Shown piece by piece: positions 17,616 to 26,698 of a stretch of 64,000 nucleotides of DNA. The DNA is taken from assembly GCF_030123405.1 (NCBI RefSeq), contig NZ_CP126110.1, positions 5,022,001 to 5,086,000 of the forward strand, given 5' to 3'. Position numbers and translations under genes: made by a program. The stretch is from Neobacillus sp. WH10. Its GTDB lineage: Bacteria; Bacillota; Bacilli; Bacillales; Cytobacillaceae. The number at the start of each line of letters is the position of its first letter. Within the stretch, counting starts at the first letter, position 1. The notes under the pieces are model-generated. The model had not been told where the DNA came from and made no database searches. It saw only the letters and a list, made by a program, of their open reading frames with translations.

Positions 17616-18299
17616 ATGACAGAAATGATGACAAAGGTCGAAAAGCTGAAACAGTATATTCCCATGGTACATTTTATTGCTAATATAATGGGGGAAAATT
17701 GTGAAGTTGTTTTACACGATGTAACGAACCCTGATCATTCTATTATTGAAATAGTGAATGGACATGTTAGCGGAAGAAAAATCAATAGTCCTATTACAGA
17801 TCTTGCTTTGAAAATATTAAAAGAAGAAAGCTATAAAGATAGAGATTATATCTGTAATTATAAAAGCACCTCAAAAACGAGTAAGATGCTCCGTTCTTCC
17901 AGCTATTTTATTAAAGATGAAACTAACAAAATCATTGGCATGATTTGTGTTAACATGGATATTTCCGATGTTATCAATGCTCGTACCATTTTGGATCAAT
18001 TCATCATGATTGACAATCCCAAAATTGATCCTGTCGAGCCATCAAAGCCCGCCTTTGACCCACATCTTTTTGAGAATTTTGAAGAAAATATTGAGGAACT
18101 TCTCTTATCTCTTATTAAAGGGGTTCTAGCAGAGTATGACATTCCACCTGAGCGGATGTCACCGCAAGAAAAAATAGAGGTGGTCAAAAAACTAAATGAA
18201 AAGGGAGCTTTTTTACTTAAAGGTGGAGTAAGCGAAGTTGCCAAATATTTAGACGTATCCGAAGCCACTATTTATCGATATTTAAATAAGATCAAATAA
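17616..18299 (+). CDS. YheO/DauR-like transcriptional regulator (PAS-like + HTH)
   Basis: A 227-residue regulator. The N-terminal YheO PAS-like sensor domain shows MVHFIANIMGENCEVVLHDV, VNGHVSGRKINSPITDL, LRSSSYFIKDETNKIIGMIC. The C-terminal HTH is GGVSEVAKYLDVSEATIYRY. DauR-type members sense amino-acid-related ligands. It shares sequence layout with the regulator at 23761-24411. GGTGAG precedes the start. Confidence 0.9.
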   Translation: MTEMMTKVEKLKQYIPMVHFIANIMGENCEVVLHDVTNPDHSIIEIVNGHVSGRKINSPITDLALKILKEESYKDRDYICNYKSTSKTSKMLRSSSYFIKDETNKIIGMICVNMDISDVINARTILDQFIMIDNPKIDPVEPSKPAFDPHLFENFEENIEELLLSLIKGVLAEYDIPPERMSPQEKIEVVKKLNEKGAFLLKGGVSEVAKYLDVSEATIYRYLNKIK

Positions 18300-18347
18300 T
18301 CTGTCTTGATGTTTAATAGAAACCTAAAAGATACGGAGGAATTTACT

Positions 18348-18680
18348 TTGCCACATATAGTGTTTCGTGGAATTAGTATTGAACAATTAAAGAGTATAAG
18401 CAAACCATTAGTAGCAGAACTTGCAAACGTTTGCGATTGCGGAACTGATAATTTTACATTAGAACTACCAAACTCTACATTTGTGTTTAACGGGGAAGAA
18501 ACACCTGCGTTTCCTCTTATTGAGGTAAAATGGTTCGAGCGCGGCCAGGAAATTCGTGATCAATTTGCGCAATTACTTACGAAATATTTAATAGAGTTTA
18601 AACTTCCTGAAGTAGAGGTTGTGTTTACCGTTTTCTCAGAAACAGCCTATTATATTAATGGGAAGCATTGTGGGAATTAA
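18348..18680 (+). CDS. DUF1904 (tautomerase-like) protein
   Basis: A 110-residue member of DUF1904, related to the tautomerase fold. TTG 18348 is the start because ACGGAGGAA lies eight bases upstream and the next codon is Pro, giving the N-terminal proline used for catalysis in tautomerases. Family features are PHIVFRGIS, LIEVKWFERGQEIRDQ and AYYINGKHC. The gene starts 48 bp after the YheO-like regulator on the same strand, suggesting cotranscription; a terminator follows. Reaction unknown. Confidence 0.85.
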   Translation: MPHIVFRGISIEQLKSISKPLVAELANVCDCGTDNFTLELPNSTFVFNGEETPAFPLIEVKWFERGQEIRDQFAQLLTKYLIEFKLPEVEVVFTVFSETAYYINGKHCGN

Positions 18681-18706
18681 CGTGGTTAATAACTAATTAT
18701 AAAGTA

Positions 18707-18737
18707 AAAGCGTTTCTTATTTAAGAACGCTTTTTTT
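18707..18737 (+). terminator. intrinsic terminator
   Basis: AAAGCGTTTCTT pairs with AAGAACGCTTT around TATTT and leads into a T-run. It ends the YheO-DUF1904 pair. Confidence 0.85.
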
Positions 18738-18987
18738 AGTAGCACAAATGCTGAACTTCATACTACCATCCCATGCCCATTAAGCTAAGATTTTGGAGTA
18801 CCTTCAAAATTTAATTAAAATTGTAATCGAGTAGAGTTCGCATATACGTTTTTTTACAAGATTAATAGTTTCATTTGTACAATTTATTCTACTCGTATAC
18901 AGCTTGTGGTGAAAAAGAGAATGTTATTATTCAATCTCTCCAACAAGCAGCTATTCCTAATTTTAAATAGAAGAGGTGTTTATTTTA
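18738..18987. other. intergenic region with a shared short repeat
   Basis: CATGCCCATTAAGCTAAG at 18772 belongs to a short motif also found at 3332 and, inverted, at 51102-51117. It is a possible relic of a mobile-element end. Confidence 0.4.
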
Positions 18988-19785
18988 ATGGAAAATACAA
19001 CAGCAAATCGTTATGCGACATATCCTACAAACCGAATAGTTCCTTTTATTGGGGCTAATAACTTTCGTGACATGGGCGGCTATAAAACATCCGATGGCCG
19101 TACAGTAAAGTTTGGACTTTTCTTCCGTTCAGACGAATTAACACGTTTGACAGATGAAGATATGAATTTCTTCCAAACATTAAACATTAAATACGTTTTT
19201 GATTACCGCGATGAGTCGGAAGCGCTAAAGAAACCCGACCCTATACTTTCAAATATGACATACGAACGGATCCCAACATTTGAGCAAAACAATCAATTTG
19301 GCACGATAGAAGAAATGGCCAGAAGTGATTTCTTCAAAAATCTTACCTTAAATACTATGTCAGAGCTGTATTCCAAAATGCCACTCAACAATCCATCTTA
19401 CAAACGATTGATGGAAATTATCCAAGACCCAAATAATTTGGGATTATTACATCATTGTGCCGCTGGAAAGGACCGTACGGGCGTTGGTGCTGCTCTTATT
19501 TTATCTGCGCTTGGGGTTCCGAAAGAAACTGTTATGGAAGATTATTTATTGACAAATGAAACGATGAAAGAATATAACGAAAAGGTCTTGAAGCAAATTT
19601 CAGCGCATTTTGATGACAAAGGTCTTCAAATCATGGAACATCTGCTTGGAGCAAAGGAAGAGTTTTTAGAGGGCGTATTCCAGACTATTACAAATACGTA
19701 TGGAAACATTGATACGTACTTTGCCCATGAGTTCGGTTTAACAAAGGAAAAACGGCAGGTATTACAAAGCTTTTGTCTTGAATAG
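18988..19785 (+). CDS. tyrosine-protein phosphatase (Y_phosphatase3 family)
   Basis: A 265-residue cytoplasmic phosphatase of the bacterial dual-specificity type. NNFRDMGGYKTSDGRTVK opens the domain, RSDELTRLTDEDM follows, and HCAAGKDRTG is the C(x)5R catalytic loop with the KDR signature that can also act on phosphoinositides. ATG 18988 is used with AGAGGTG upstream. Physiological substrate unknown. Confidence 0.92.
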   Translation: MENTTANRYATYPTNRIVPFIGANNFRDMGGYKTSDGRTVKFGLFFRSDELTRLTDEDMNFFQTLNIKYVFDYRDESEALKKPDPILSNMTYERIPTFEQNNQFGTIEEMARSDFFKNLTLNTMSELYSKMPLNNPSYKRLMEIIQDPNNLGLLHHCAAGKDRTGVGAALILSALGVPKETVMEDYLLTNETMKEYNEKVLKQISAHFDDKGLQIMEHLLGAKEEFLEGVFQTITNTYGNIDTYFAHEFGLTKEKRQVLQSFCLE

Positions 19786-20206
19786 GATTTCTATATGAAA
19801 TCTCATGAGATTTTTATTGGAAAGGAACTGGATATTTCCGGTTCCTTTAAGCATTGAGGATTGCCACGTTAGTAATAAAGCGTTTCTGCTAATGACAGAG
19901 AAGCTGTCGACCTCGATAAAAATGTTTTGTACCATTTCCATTATCACTTAAAACTCGGATAATTTATAAATTCGCTCCAGCCTTCTCCTTGCAAAAAATA
20001 TTCCGGGAAAATTTTTCTTCTTGTTCCGTTGCAAATACAGATTCTCTAATTGGTTTATCGTTATCATTATTTTGGCCTGCTTCTAAAACAAACACTACTA
20101 GCTAAATATTCTGTCGATGTTTGGAATTGATTAGATTAAGTTCCTTTTTAACGAATCATCTAGTGTCTTAATCAAGTTAATAATAAATTTTTTCATTTAA
20201 TCCAAT
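19786..20206. other. gene-free stretch
   Basis: Begins with two hairpins. AAATCTCATGAGATTT (19798-19813), followed by T's, is a probable terminator of the phosphatase gene. AAAGGAAC with GTTCCTTT (19821-19848) forms a second stem. Nothing recognisable follows before array 2. Confidence 0.5.
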
Positions 20207-20700
20207 TGAAACCTGCATTCAGACAAGATCTTGCTTTTTTCTCTTTCTCTTGTCCGAATGAAACCTCCTTTCAGACAGGATTTTGCTTTTTTTGCCTTGC
20301 CCTGTCCGAATGAGACCCGCATTCAGACAAGATCTTGCTTTTTTTGCCTTGCCCTGTCCGAATAAGACCCGCATTCAGACAGGATCTTGCTTTTTTTGCC
20401 TTGCCCTGTCCGAATGAGACTTCCTTTCAGACAGGATCTTGCTTTTTTTGTCCTTCCTTGTCCGAATAAGACCCGCATTCAGACAGGATCTTGCTTTTTT
20501 CTCTTTCTCTTGTCCGAATAAGACCCGCATTCAGACAGGATCTTGCTTTTTTCTCTTTCTCTTGTCCGAATGAGACTTCCTTTCAGACAGGATCTTGCTT
20601 TTTTTGCCTTACCATGTCCGAATAAGACCTCCTTTCAGACAGGATCTTGCTTTTTTTTCCCTTTCCTTTGTCCGAATAAGATCCGTATTCAGACAGAATC
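20207..20700. repeat. 52-bp tandem hairpin array 2 (9 dyads plus a half)
   Basis: TGTCCGAAT blocks start at 20251, 20303, 20355, 20407, 20459, 20511, 20563, 20615 and 20669 (period 52, last step 54), each followed by a 9-base loop and ATTCAGACA or TTTCAGACA. A half-unit leads the array. Linkers alternate between GCTTTTTTTGCCTTGCC and GCTTTTTTCTCTTTCTC types. It is the reverse-oriented relative of array 1. Most units carry the same arm mismatch, which is C-A on the plus strand and U-G if the minus strand were transcribed. Confidence 0.95.
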
Positions 20701-21066
20701 TAGCTCCAAAATTACAGAAGTTTATTTTCAAATTGTTATCATTATTGACCTTATTAGTTTTGAAGATTCTTATCTAAATATACCGTTGTTTATTCAACAA
20801 CAAAAATCAGAAAATATTTATGCAATGCCAATGACACTACCATATCTCAAAATTTACCTTGTGTTAATTCCATGCATCTTTCACACAATATTTTTAACTG
20901 CAATCTAAGAAGGAAAGCTTTATCTTACACATAGGCTGAAATTAGGATAAATTGAAGGGAATAATTTTATTAAACCAATATTGAAGTTCTCTCGAAACGG
21001 ATTGAGTATTTTATCTTTCACAAAATCAAAAAAAATGAACCTACATACAATAGGATGTGATAAAAG
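20701..21066. other. gene-free stretch before the LCP gene
   Basis: AT-rich, no supported gene. It holds the leader of the following lipoprotein gene. Confidence 0.4.
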
Positions 21067-22023
21067 TTGAAAAAAAAATTGTTCATTTCTTTGATTTCCT
21101 TATCAATATTATCCTCTTGCAGCACTTACCAAGAAACGGATAGCAAACAAAAAGAAAAAAATATTTCTGTACTATTAAGTAAAATGAAAGATGAAAGTAA
21201 AAAGAAAGCTAAAATCCCATTCAATGGAGTAAAAGAAGTAAATGGAAAAATAAATGTACTTATTGTAGGGATTGATTCTCGTGGAGAAAATAAATCCCGC
21301 TCCGATGCTATTATGATTGCACAATACAATCCTAAAGATAAAAAAGGAAAGATTGTTTCCATTATGCGTGACTCTTACTTAGAGATTCCCGGCAAAGACC
21401 AGCACTTTAATAAAATTAATAACGCTTATTACCTAGGTGGTCCTGAATTATTACGCCAAACCATTAAACATAATTTTGATATTGATGTTAAACACTTTAT
21501 CGCTATCGACTTTAAAGGATTTGTGAAGGTGGTTGATATTGTTGCTCCAGAAGGAGTTGAAGTGCATGTTGATCAAAAAATCATTGATGACATGGGTCTT
21601 GATGTAAAACCCGGTCTACAAAAACTCCATGGTAAAGACTTATTAGCATATGCTCGCTTCCGACATGATACCTTAAGTGATTTTGGCAGAGTCCAAAGAC
21701 AACAAGAAGTCCTTTCCGCATTGAAAAATGAATTTATGAATCAAATAAGTTCCGTTAACGGTGTAGTTAAATTGCCAACAATCGGAGAAAAATTAATGCA
21801 TTATGTAGATACAGATATGGATTTTAAAACATTTGTATCTCTTTGTGGCACTGTATTATTTAGCCAAGTGAAAGATGTTGAAACAATGCGTATTCCTGTT
21901 CATATGGGCTATTCCGATATAAAGTACCCTCATGCTGGACAAGTGCTTCAATTAGACATAGCAAAAAACAAAGAAGCGATGAAAGAGTTTCTTGTGGATA
22001 AACCGACACCAGTAACCAATTAA
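21067..22023 (+). CDS. LytR-CpsA-Psr (LCP) family lipoprotein
   Basis: LCP enzymes transfer undecaprenyl-linked anionic polymers (for example teichoic acids) to peptidoglycan outside the membrane. The N-terminus LFISLISLSILSSCS is a lipoprotein signal with lipobox LSSC, unlike the usual uncleaved membrane anchor of this family. The LCP core is present: GIDSRGENKSRSDAIMI, IMRDSYLEIPG, KINNAYYLGG, and YARFRHDTLSDFGRVQRQQ with the conserved Arg/Asp residues. Start TTG 21067. It is a single gene with a terminator after it. Confidence 0.92.
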   Translation: MKKKLFISLISLSILSSCSTYQETDSKQKEKNISVLLSKMKDESKKKAKIPFNGVKEVNGKINVLIVGIDSRGENKSRSDAIMIAQYNPKDKKGKIVSIMRDSYLEIPGKDQHFNKINNAYYLGGPELLRQTIKHNFDIDVKHFIAIDFKGFVKVVDIVAPEGVEVHVDQKIIDDMGLDVKPGLQKLHGKDLLAYARFRHDTLSDFGRVQRQQEVLSALKNEFMNQISSVNGVVKLPTIGEKLMHYVDTDMDFKTFVSLCGTVLFSQVKDVETMRIPVHMGYSDIKYPHAGQVLQLDIAKNKEAMKEFLVDKPTPVTN

Positions 22024-22038
22024 AACAGACAACATTAT

Positions 22039-22072
22039 GAGAGAAGCAAAATATTGGTTTCTCTCTTTTCTT
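22039..22072 (+). terminator. terminator of the LCP gene
   Basis: GAGAGAA (22039-22045) pairs with TTCTCTC (22059-22065), followed by T-rich sequence. Confidence 0.7.
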
Positions 22073-22152
22073 TAAGCAATAATTTCTTTTTCTTACGAAT
22101 AATTAACGATGCAATCAATGCAGATATGATAACTTTTATAAATTAATGTACT

Positions 22153-22181
22153 ATAAAAGGGTAGTTCTTTGAGGAACTACC
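22153..22181 (-). terminator. terminator of the PLP-enzyme operon
   Basis: GGTAGTTC (22160-22167) pairs with GAACTACC (22174-22181). On the minus strand it leads into CTTTTATAG. It lies 18 bp after the stop of the PLP enzyme gene. Confidence 0.75.
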
Positions 22182-22198
22182 ACTAGCTTATATCGCAG

Positions 22199-23305
22199 TT
22201 ATTTTGATTTAATTCCTGCACCACAAAGAGGTATTATAATTCTTTCATCTGGTGCCTTTTTATATTTTAAGTAACCTGCATAGTTAGCCGCTGTTGTCAC
22301 TTCAACATAGAAACCTTTATCAGCAAGCATTGCCCGTGCACTCAGAATTTCATCTTCTTTAATGTCAATAAATATACCATTTGTTTTACGTACAGCTTCT
22401 AAAATTTGTTTTGAACGTGCTGGAGCTGCAATTGCAATGCCTTCTGCTAAAGTACCTTTATTCGTAACAGGTTCTGCTGTTGCTTCTCCATTTTCGTAAG
22501 CACTTACAAGAGGGGCACAGTTTGCTGCTTGGATTGTAATAATTTTCGGAACTTTTTCTATTAATCTGTTATCAAATAACTCTTTGAAACCATAGTATGC
22601 ACCAAGTAAAAGTGTACCATTACCAACTGGGATGATTAATGAATCTGGCACTCCTTTTAATTGTTCGTAAATTTCATAAGCGTACGTTTTAGTTCCTTCA
22701 TAGAAGTAAGGATTATACACATGACTTGCATAAAAAACTTTTTCTTCATCTACTGCTTTTTGTGCCGCAGCTGCAATGTCCTCTCGCGTGCCTTTAATTT
22801 CTTTAATCGTTGCACCATGTGCTTTTACTTGAGCAATCTTTTTCGGTGATGTTTCATCACTTAGATAAATTTCGCATGCAATGTTACAACGTGCTGCATA
22901 TGCTGCAATCGCCGTTCCTGCATTACCACTACTATCAGCAATAACTTTTGATACCCCTAATTCTTTAGCCTTCGCCATTAAAACAGCGGCTCCCCGATCT
23001 TTAAATGATAATGTAGGCATCATATATTCAACTTTTACATACGTATTTGGCTCTTCTGGATCTAGAACGATTAAAGGAGATTGACCTTCACCCATTGTAA
23101 TAGATTCCCACGTCTTAGAATCTTTTGCGAATGGCATTGTTTCAAAATAACGCCATAAAGAATTTGGATAGTTATTCCAAGCAGCAACATCAATTTTGGG
23201 TGTATCTTTAACTAAATTTAATACTCCGCCACATTCACACTTCCATAAAGTTGGTGTAATATCATGCTTTTTCCCACAACTGATACAAATATATTGTTCC
23301 ATCAT
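22199..23305 (-). CDS. threonine-synthase-like PLP enzyme (fold type II)
   Basis: A 368-residue enzyme. An N-terminal zinc ribbon (CISCG, CECGG) is followed by the PLP core: the Schiff-base lysine in LSFKDRGAAV, the phosphate-side loop DSSGNAGTAIAAYA, and GNGTLLLGAYYGF. This resembles threonine synthase, but the setting with RidA and a YheO-like regulator points to an amino-acid lyase/deaminase that releases enamine or 2-aminoacrylate. Substrate unknown. It is the third gene of a minus-strand operon. Confidence 0.85.
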   Translation of the reverse strand: MMEQYICISCGKKHDITPTLWKCECGGVLNLVKDTPKIDVAAWNNYPNSLWRYFETMPFAKDSKTWESITMGEGQSPLIVLDPEEPNTYVKVEYMMPTLSFKDRGAAVLMAKAKELGVSKVIADSSGNAGTAIAAYAARCNIACEIYLSDETSPKKIAQVKAHGATIKEIKGTREDIAAAAQKAVDEEKVFYASHVYNPYFYEGTKTYAYEIYEQLKGVPDSLIIPVGNGTLLLGAYYGFKELFDNRLIEKVPKIITIQAANCAPLVSAYENGEATAEPVTNKGTLAEGIAIAAPARSKQILEAVRKTNGIFIDIKEDEILSARAMLADKGFYVEVTTAANYAGYLKYKKAPDERIIIPLCGAGIKSK

Positions 23306-23375
23306 TTATCCACCCCTTAAAATAATTTCTTATATAAAATATATTTTTTTATACAAAAAGGGTAAAAAAATATAA

Positions 23376-23750
23376 CTAAATATATGCAATAGCCTCAATT
23401 TCAATTTTGAAACCAAAATGTAATTCATTTGTTGGTACCACAGTACGTGCTGGTTTATACTCACCGAAGAATTCTTTATAGACAGCATCTACTTTGTCCC
23501 ATAATTTCACATTTGGAATGTATAATGTCATACGTAATATTTGCTCTTTTTTACTTCCTGCTGCCTCTAAAATCATTTCCACATTTTTTAGTGCTTGTAA
23601 TGTCTCTTCTTCAATTGTGCCATATTTCTTTTGACGTGTTATTGGATCAATTGCAAACTGCCCTGATACATAGACTATATTATTATGAACTGTTGCCAGA
23701 GCATAATGACCATTTGATTTTAAATTTCCTACTTCAAAAATGCTCTTCAT
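23376..23750 (-). CDS. RidA-family enamine/imine deaminase
   Basis: A 124-residue RidA-family trimer-forming protein that hydrolyses reactive enamines and imines. VYVSGQFAIDP, the ILRMTLYI segment and PARTVVPTNELHFGFKIEIE with its substrate-binding Arg are typical. It starts 10 bp after the regulator's stop and lies 70 bp before the PLP enzyme, so the three are likely cotranscribed and functionally linked. Confidence 0.9.
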   Translation of the reverse strand: MKSIFEVGNLKSNGHYALATVHNNIVYVSGQFAIDPITRQKKYGTIEEETLQALKNVEMILEAAGSKKEQILRMTLYIPNVKLWDKVDAVYKEFFGEYKPARTVVPTNELHFGFKIEIEAIAYI

Positions 23751-23760
23751 TGAATTCTCC

Positions 23761-24411
23761 CTAATTAGATTTATTTTTTATTTCATCCAAATAACTATAA
23801 ACTGTTACTTTGGAAATACCTAATAAAGCCGCGACCTTCTCAACAGATCCTTTCATTAAGAAAATGCCTTTTTCATCCATAAATCGAATTAATTCAATCT
23901 TTTCATGACGTTTCATGACTGGATGTACACTGTTTTGAATAATTTGTTGAATCAGTTGATCAACTATTCCCTCAACATTTTCAATAGCTGCTTCTGATTT
24001 TTCTACGTTCTCTTGAACCACAACTTGCGTTGAGAAGAAGGTATTCATAAATTGCTGCATTTGATTCAGTCCTTCAACATCAAAATTTATGCAGAAAGCA
24101 CCAATAACATTTTGCTTGGAATCACGAATCAATGAAGTGGAAGAACGAATCGTACGCTTGTCTTCTGTTACAAAAGTATAACCTGCTAGGTAATCTTCTT
24201 TAAAATCTTGTGATAGTAATACAGTCTTCACTAGGTGATCAAATGATTGACCAATTTTTCTTCCTGTTACATGGTTATTTACTGTAAACATTACAGATGC
24301 TTGAGGGTTAGTCAAATCATGAATTACCACTTCACAGTTACGTCCAAACATTTTTGCAGTAGATTTTGCTATAGGGATAAAACTCTCTAATACTTTCTTA
24401 TTTTCTTCCAT
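23761..24411 (-). CDS. YheO/DauR-like transcriptional regulator
   Basis: A 216-residue protein with the YheO sensor (MFGRNCEVVIHDLTNPQASV, VNNHVTGRKIGQSFDHL, IRSSTSLIRDSKQNVIGAFC) and a C-terminal HTH (GSVEKVAALLGISKVTVYSY). It is first gene of the regulator-ridA-PLP enzyme operon and probably controls it. It parallels the regulator at 17616-18299. Confidence 0.9.
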   Translation of the reverse strand: MEENKKVLESFIPIAKSTAKMFGRNCEVVIHDLTNPQASVMFTVNNHVTGRKIGQSFDHLVKTVLLSQDFKEDYLAGYTFVTEDKRTIRSSTSLIRDSKQNVIGAFCINFDVEGLNQMQQFMNTFFSTQVVVQENVEKSEAAIENVEGIVDQLIQQIIQNSVHPVMKRHEKIELIRFMDEKGIFLMKGSVEKVAALLGISKVTVYSYLDEIKNKSN

Positions 24412-24578
24412 GTCTAGTTACCTCAATTATTTTAAAAAGTCATTACTACCATATACTTATTTCTATAAAATAAATAATATATAGACTTTTTTATATAATA
24501 TTAATCCATTTTCTCTTTATTTAAAAGTGATATATAAAATAATTTCTTGGTCAAAAAGAAGAATAGGTTTATTTCCAC

Positions 24579-24917
24579 TTAATTAACGACCTTTACTTCG
24601 ACCACACTATCGAATGCCAATTGTTCAAATTCACCAGGTTTTACTTCAATACGCAGCTCATGATTAATAGGATCCACGTAATGAACTCGGCCTTTAAAGT
24701 CGTAAATAAATCCGTTATCCCATATCGTTACTTTAACCGCATGGTCGTATTCCATCGCATAAGTTATACGCAGGTCGAACTCCTCCGCCTCATGTTCGTC
24801 AATGATTGGCTTCTTTATCCTCTCAGTATCGCGCCAAAAATCCCGCTGCATCTTTGCTTGTTCGGGCTGGATATAAGCCGCAGTCCATTTGATTTTACCT
24901 CTGTCTCGTATCGCCAT
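24579..24917 (-). CDS. YolD-like protein
   Basis: A YolD-like protein of ~112 residues. Family members often precede an error-prone Y-family polymerase (UvrX/YqjW) and are SOS-induced. Typical segments are MAIRDRGKIKW, MQRDFWRDTERIKKPIIDEH and YHDxxxD-like wording in AMEYDHAVKVTIWDNGFI. ATG 24917 is chosen because GAGGTGATT lies seven bases upstream. No polymerase gene follows here, so it stands alone. A LexA box lies in its promoter. Confidence 0.88.
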   Translation of the reverse strand: MAIRDRGKIKWTAAYIQPEQAKMQRDFWRDTERIKKPIIDEHEAEEFDLRITYAMEYDHAVKVTIWDNGFIYDFKGRVHYVDPINHELRIEVKPGEFEQLAFDSVVEVKVVN

Positions 24918-24935
24918 AACAATCACCTCAGTATC

Positions 24936-24957
24936 ATTATAAACGAACGAACGTTCT
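24936..24957 (-). promoter_or_regulatory. LexA (SOS) box and -10 of yolD
   Basis: CGAAC-GAAC-GTTCT (24944-24957) matches the Bacillus LexA consensus CGAAC-N4-GTTCG with one change. On the minus strand TATAAT (24941-24936) follows directly, so LexA would sit between -35 and -10. Confidence 0.8.
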
Positions 24958-24975
24958 TTATGTATATAAAATGAA

Positions 24976-24996
24976 AGACCACTTTTGCAGTGGTCT
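24976..24996 (-). terminator. hairpin, probable bidirectional terminator
   Basis: AGACCACT pairs with AGTGGTCT around five bases. It is followed by TTTTCTTTTTT on the plus strand and TTTCATTTTAT on the minus strand. Confidence 0.6.
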
Positions 24997-25122
24997 CTAG
25001 TTTTCTTTTTTAATTAAAGCATCCTTTAATGGAGCAACAACTATTTTTAAATTCGGTGTGATTATGTACAAATAAGTCTTCTATTAAACTTTTTTTAAAA
25101 AAATATATAGTAAATTATCTCA

Positions 25123-25635
25123 TTACCACCCTAATCGAAGAGAAGTAATATGTGCAACATGATGTCGCCCATGCCAAGCATAGATCCCAATATTTATGCT
25201 TAGCTTAACAACACCTGATTCTGGGTGTTGGAAAGTCCTCCCTAGTTCATCTTCTTTCATTGAACGTAATAGACAAACCCATCTACTATGTAAAGCTTCT
25301 ATTAGTTTTAATGAAACGTCGACTGGTAACTTCGAATCAGGGAGCTCAGCCCAATTCCGTTCCTCATACAGTTTAATGGTAGGATTGTTTTCTGTGAGGG
25401 CCAACTTAAAACGAGTGTAGCTATTTAAATGGCTGTCTGCAATGTGATGGACCACTTGACGAATGGTCCATCCTTCAGAACGATAAGCTGTATCTAACTG
25501 TTCATCACTTAAACCCTTCACAGCTTCTTTTAATTCAAATGGAAGTTCTTCAATCTCATTTATCCACCTCTCTAATACTTCAGTTGTGGGATCTCCTTCA
25601 TGATCAAACTTTCCAATAGGATAACGCAAATCCAT
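25123..25635 (-). CDS. YfiT-like bacillithiol S-transferase (DinB superfamily)
   Basis: A 170-residue four-helix metal enzyme. Metal ligands fit VHHIADSHLN and YAWHGRHHVAHI; RYPIGKFDHEGDPTTEVL and the later EERNWAELPDS are standard YfiT segments. Relatives (BstA/YfiT) join bacillithiol to electrophiles for detoxification. Single gene. Confidence 0.9.
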   Translation of the reverse strand: MDLRYPIGKFDHEGDPTTEVLERWINEIEELPFELKEAVKGLSDEQLDTAYRSEGWTIRQVVHHIADSHLNSYTRFKLALTENNPTIKLYEERNWAELPDSKLPVDVSLKLIEALHSRWVCLLRSMKEDELGRTFQHPESGVVKLSINIGIYAWHGRHHVAHITSLRLGW

Positions 25636-25699
25636 TCAAACCACTCATTTCTATAATTTCTAATGGAATTATATATTTGTTACAATACACACACTTATA

Positions 25700-26002
25700 T
25701 TATTTTAGGGCAATATCTTTAAATTCTTTAAACATTGCTAATTCCTTTGTTAAAGAATCCTTCATTTTCATCCCGCATTTCTCACTACATAAAGCAAATA
25801 TACCATCAGTTCCTTGTAATTTTGCTTCAGACTCTCTCGCTGTTACAATCATCGGGACGCTTGTGTTCCGAGTACTTAAACCGATCTGAATAATATTACC
25901 TTCACTTTCGGTATAATCTATACCTTCCGCAAACTTAACACTTAACCCAAATACTGGCTTGTTATTACTAATTTTTTTCATACACCAGGCACATCTTAGC
26001 AT
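25700..26002 (-). CDS. small zinc-ribbon-like protein of unknown function
   Basis: A 100-residue protein with CAWC at the start and CSEKC at residues ~72-76, suggesting one zinc site, with a soluble beta-rich middle (VPMIVTARESEAK). AAGGGTGA precedes the ATG. Family not recognised. Confidence 0.65.
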   Translation of the reverse strand: MLRCAWCMKKISNNKPVFGLSVKFAEGIDYTESEGNIIQIGLSTRNTSVPMIVTARESEAKLQGTDGIFALCSEKCGMKMKDSLTKELAMFKEFKDIALK

Positions 26003-26160
26003 ATAGTCACCCTTCTATTTCCTGAATTTTTTAATAAAGTTTTTACCATTAATTCAATAATCATTTTTACACTTAAAACTATATGTTAATGAGGGAAAAC
26101 CCCTGTTACTTTAAGTATAATTCCTCACAAACGTTCTTTGAAGAAGCACTTACTTTTCAA

Positions 26161-26698
26161 TCAACCTAATACCCAATCGGTGACCTTGATCCTCCAAATC
26201 ATATGATCGAATCCTATGTCCCAATAATCCTTTAACAAATAATTAGGGTCTCCAAATTTCTTTTTCCAGATTTTTTGTGCACTAATCTACACAAAATTCT
26301 TCTATACCTTTATTCTGTAAAGTAATATACATTGTATTCAATAACAAATTCCCTACCCCCATTCTCTGGTAGTCAGGATGAACAAATACAGTACCTACCT
26401 CAATTAGCTCTTTGAAAGCGTTGCTTGTACATTTACATATGAGATCACTAGCTGGGCCATATTCAATTGAACCAATAATTTTATAGCCATCTAAAGCAAT
26501 CAAAAAATATCTTTTCTCACCATTGCTTTCAAAATCACTTTCTAAGTATTTTTCCTTAATTTCTACTTCATCATTAATATCATTCAACCTCTCACCTAAA
26601 CCTTCTTTAATAAACGTATCAGTAATCACAATTCTAAAAAATGAATTTAACTCTTTTATGTCTTCGATTCTTGGCCTTCTTATCTCCACTTTAAGCAC
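26161..26698 (-). pseudogene. GNAT-family acetyltransferase with a C-terminal frameshift
   Basis: GTG 26698 has AGGAGGAG seven bases upstream. The protein shows VEIRRPRIEDIKELNSFFR, then motif A in VHPDYQRMGVGNLLL, and stops at EEFCVD. In the next frame the usual C-terminus continues (SAQKIWKKKFGDPNYLLKDY, then HMIW) to a TGA at 26163-26161. A small indel near 26285 thus removed about 40 residues. A sequencing error is possible. Confidence 0.75.
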
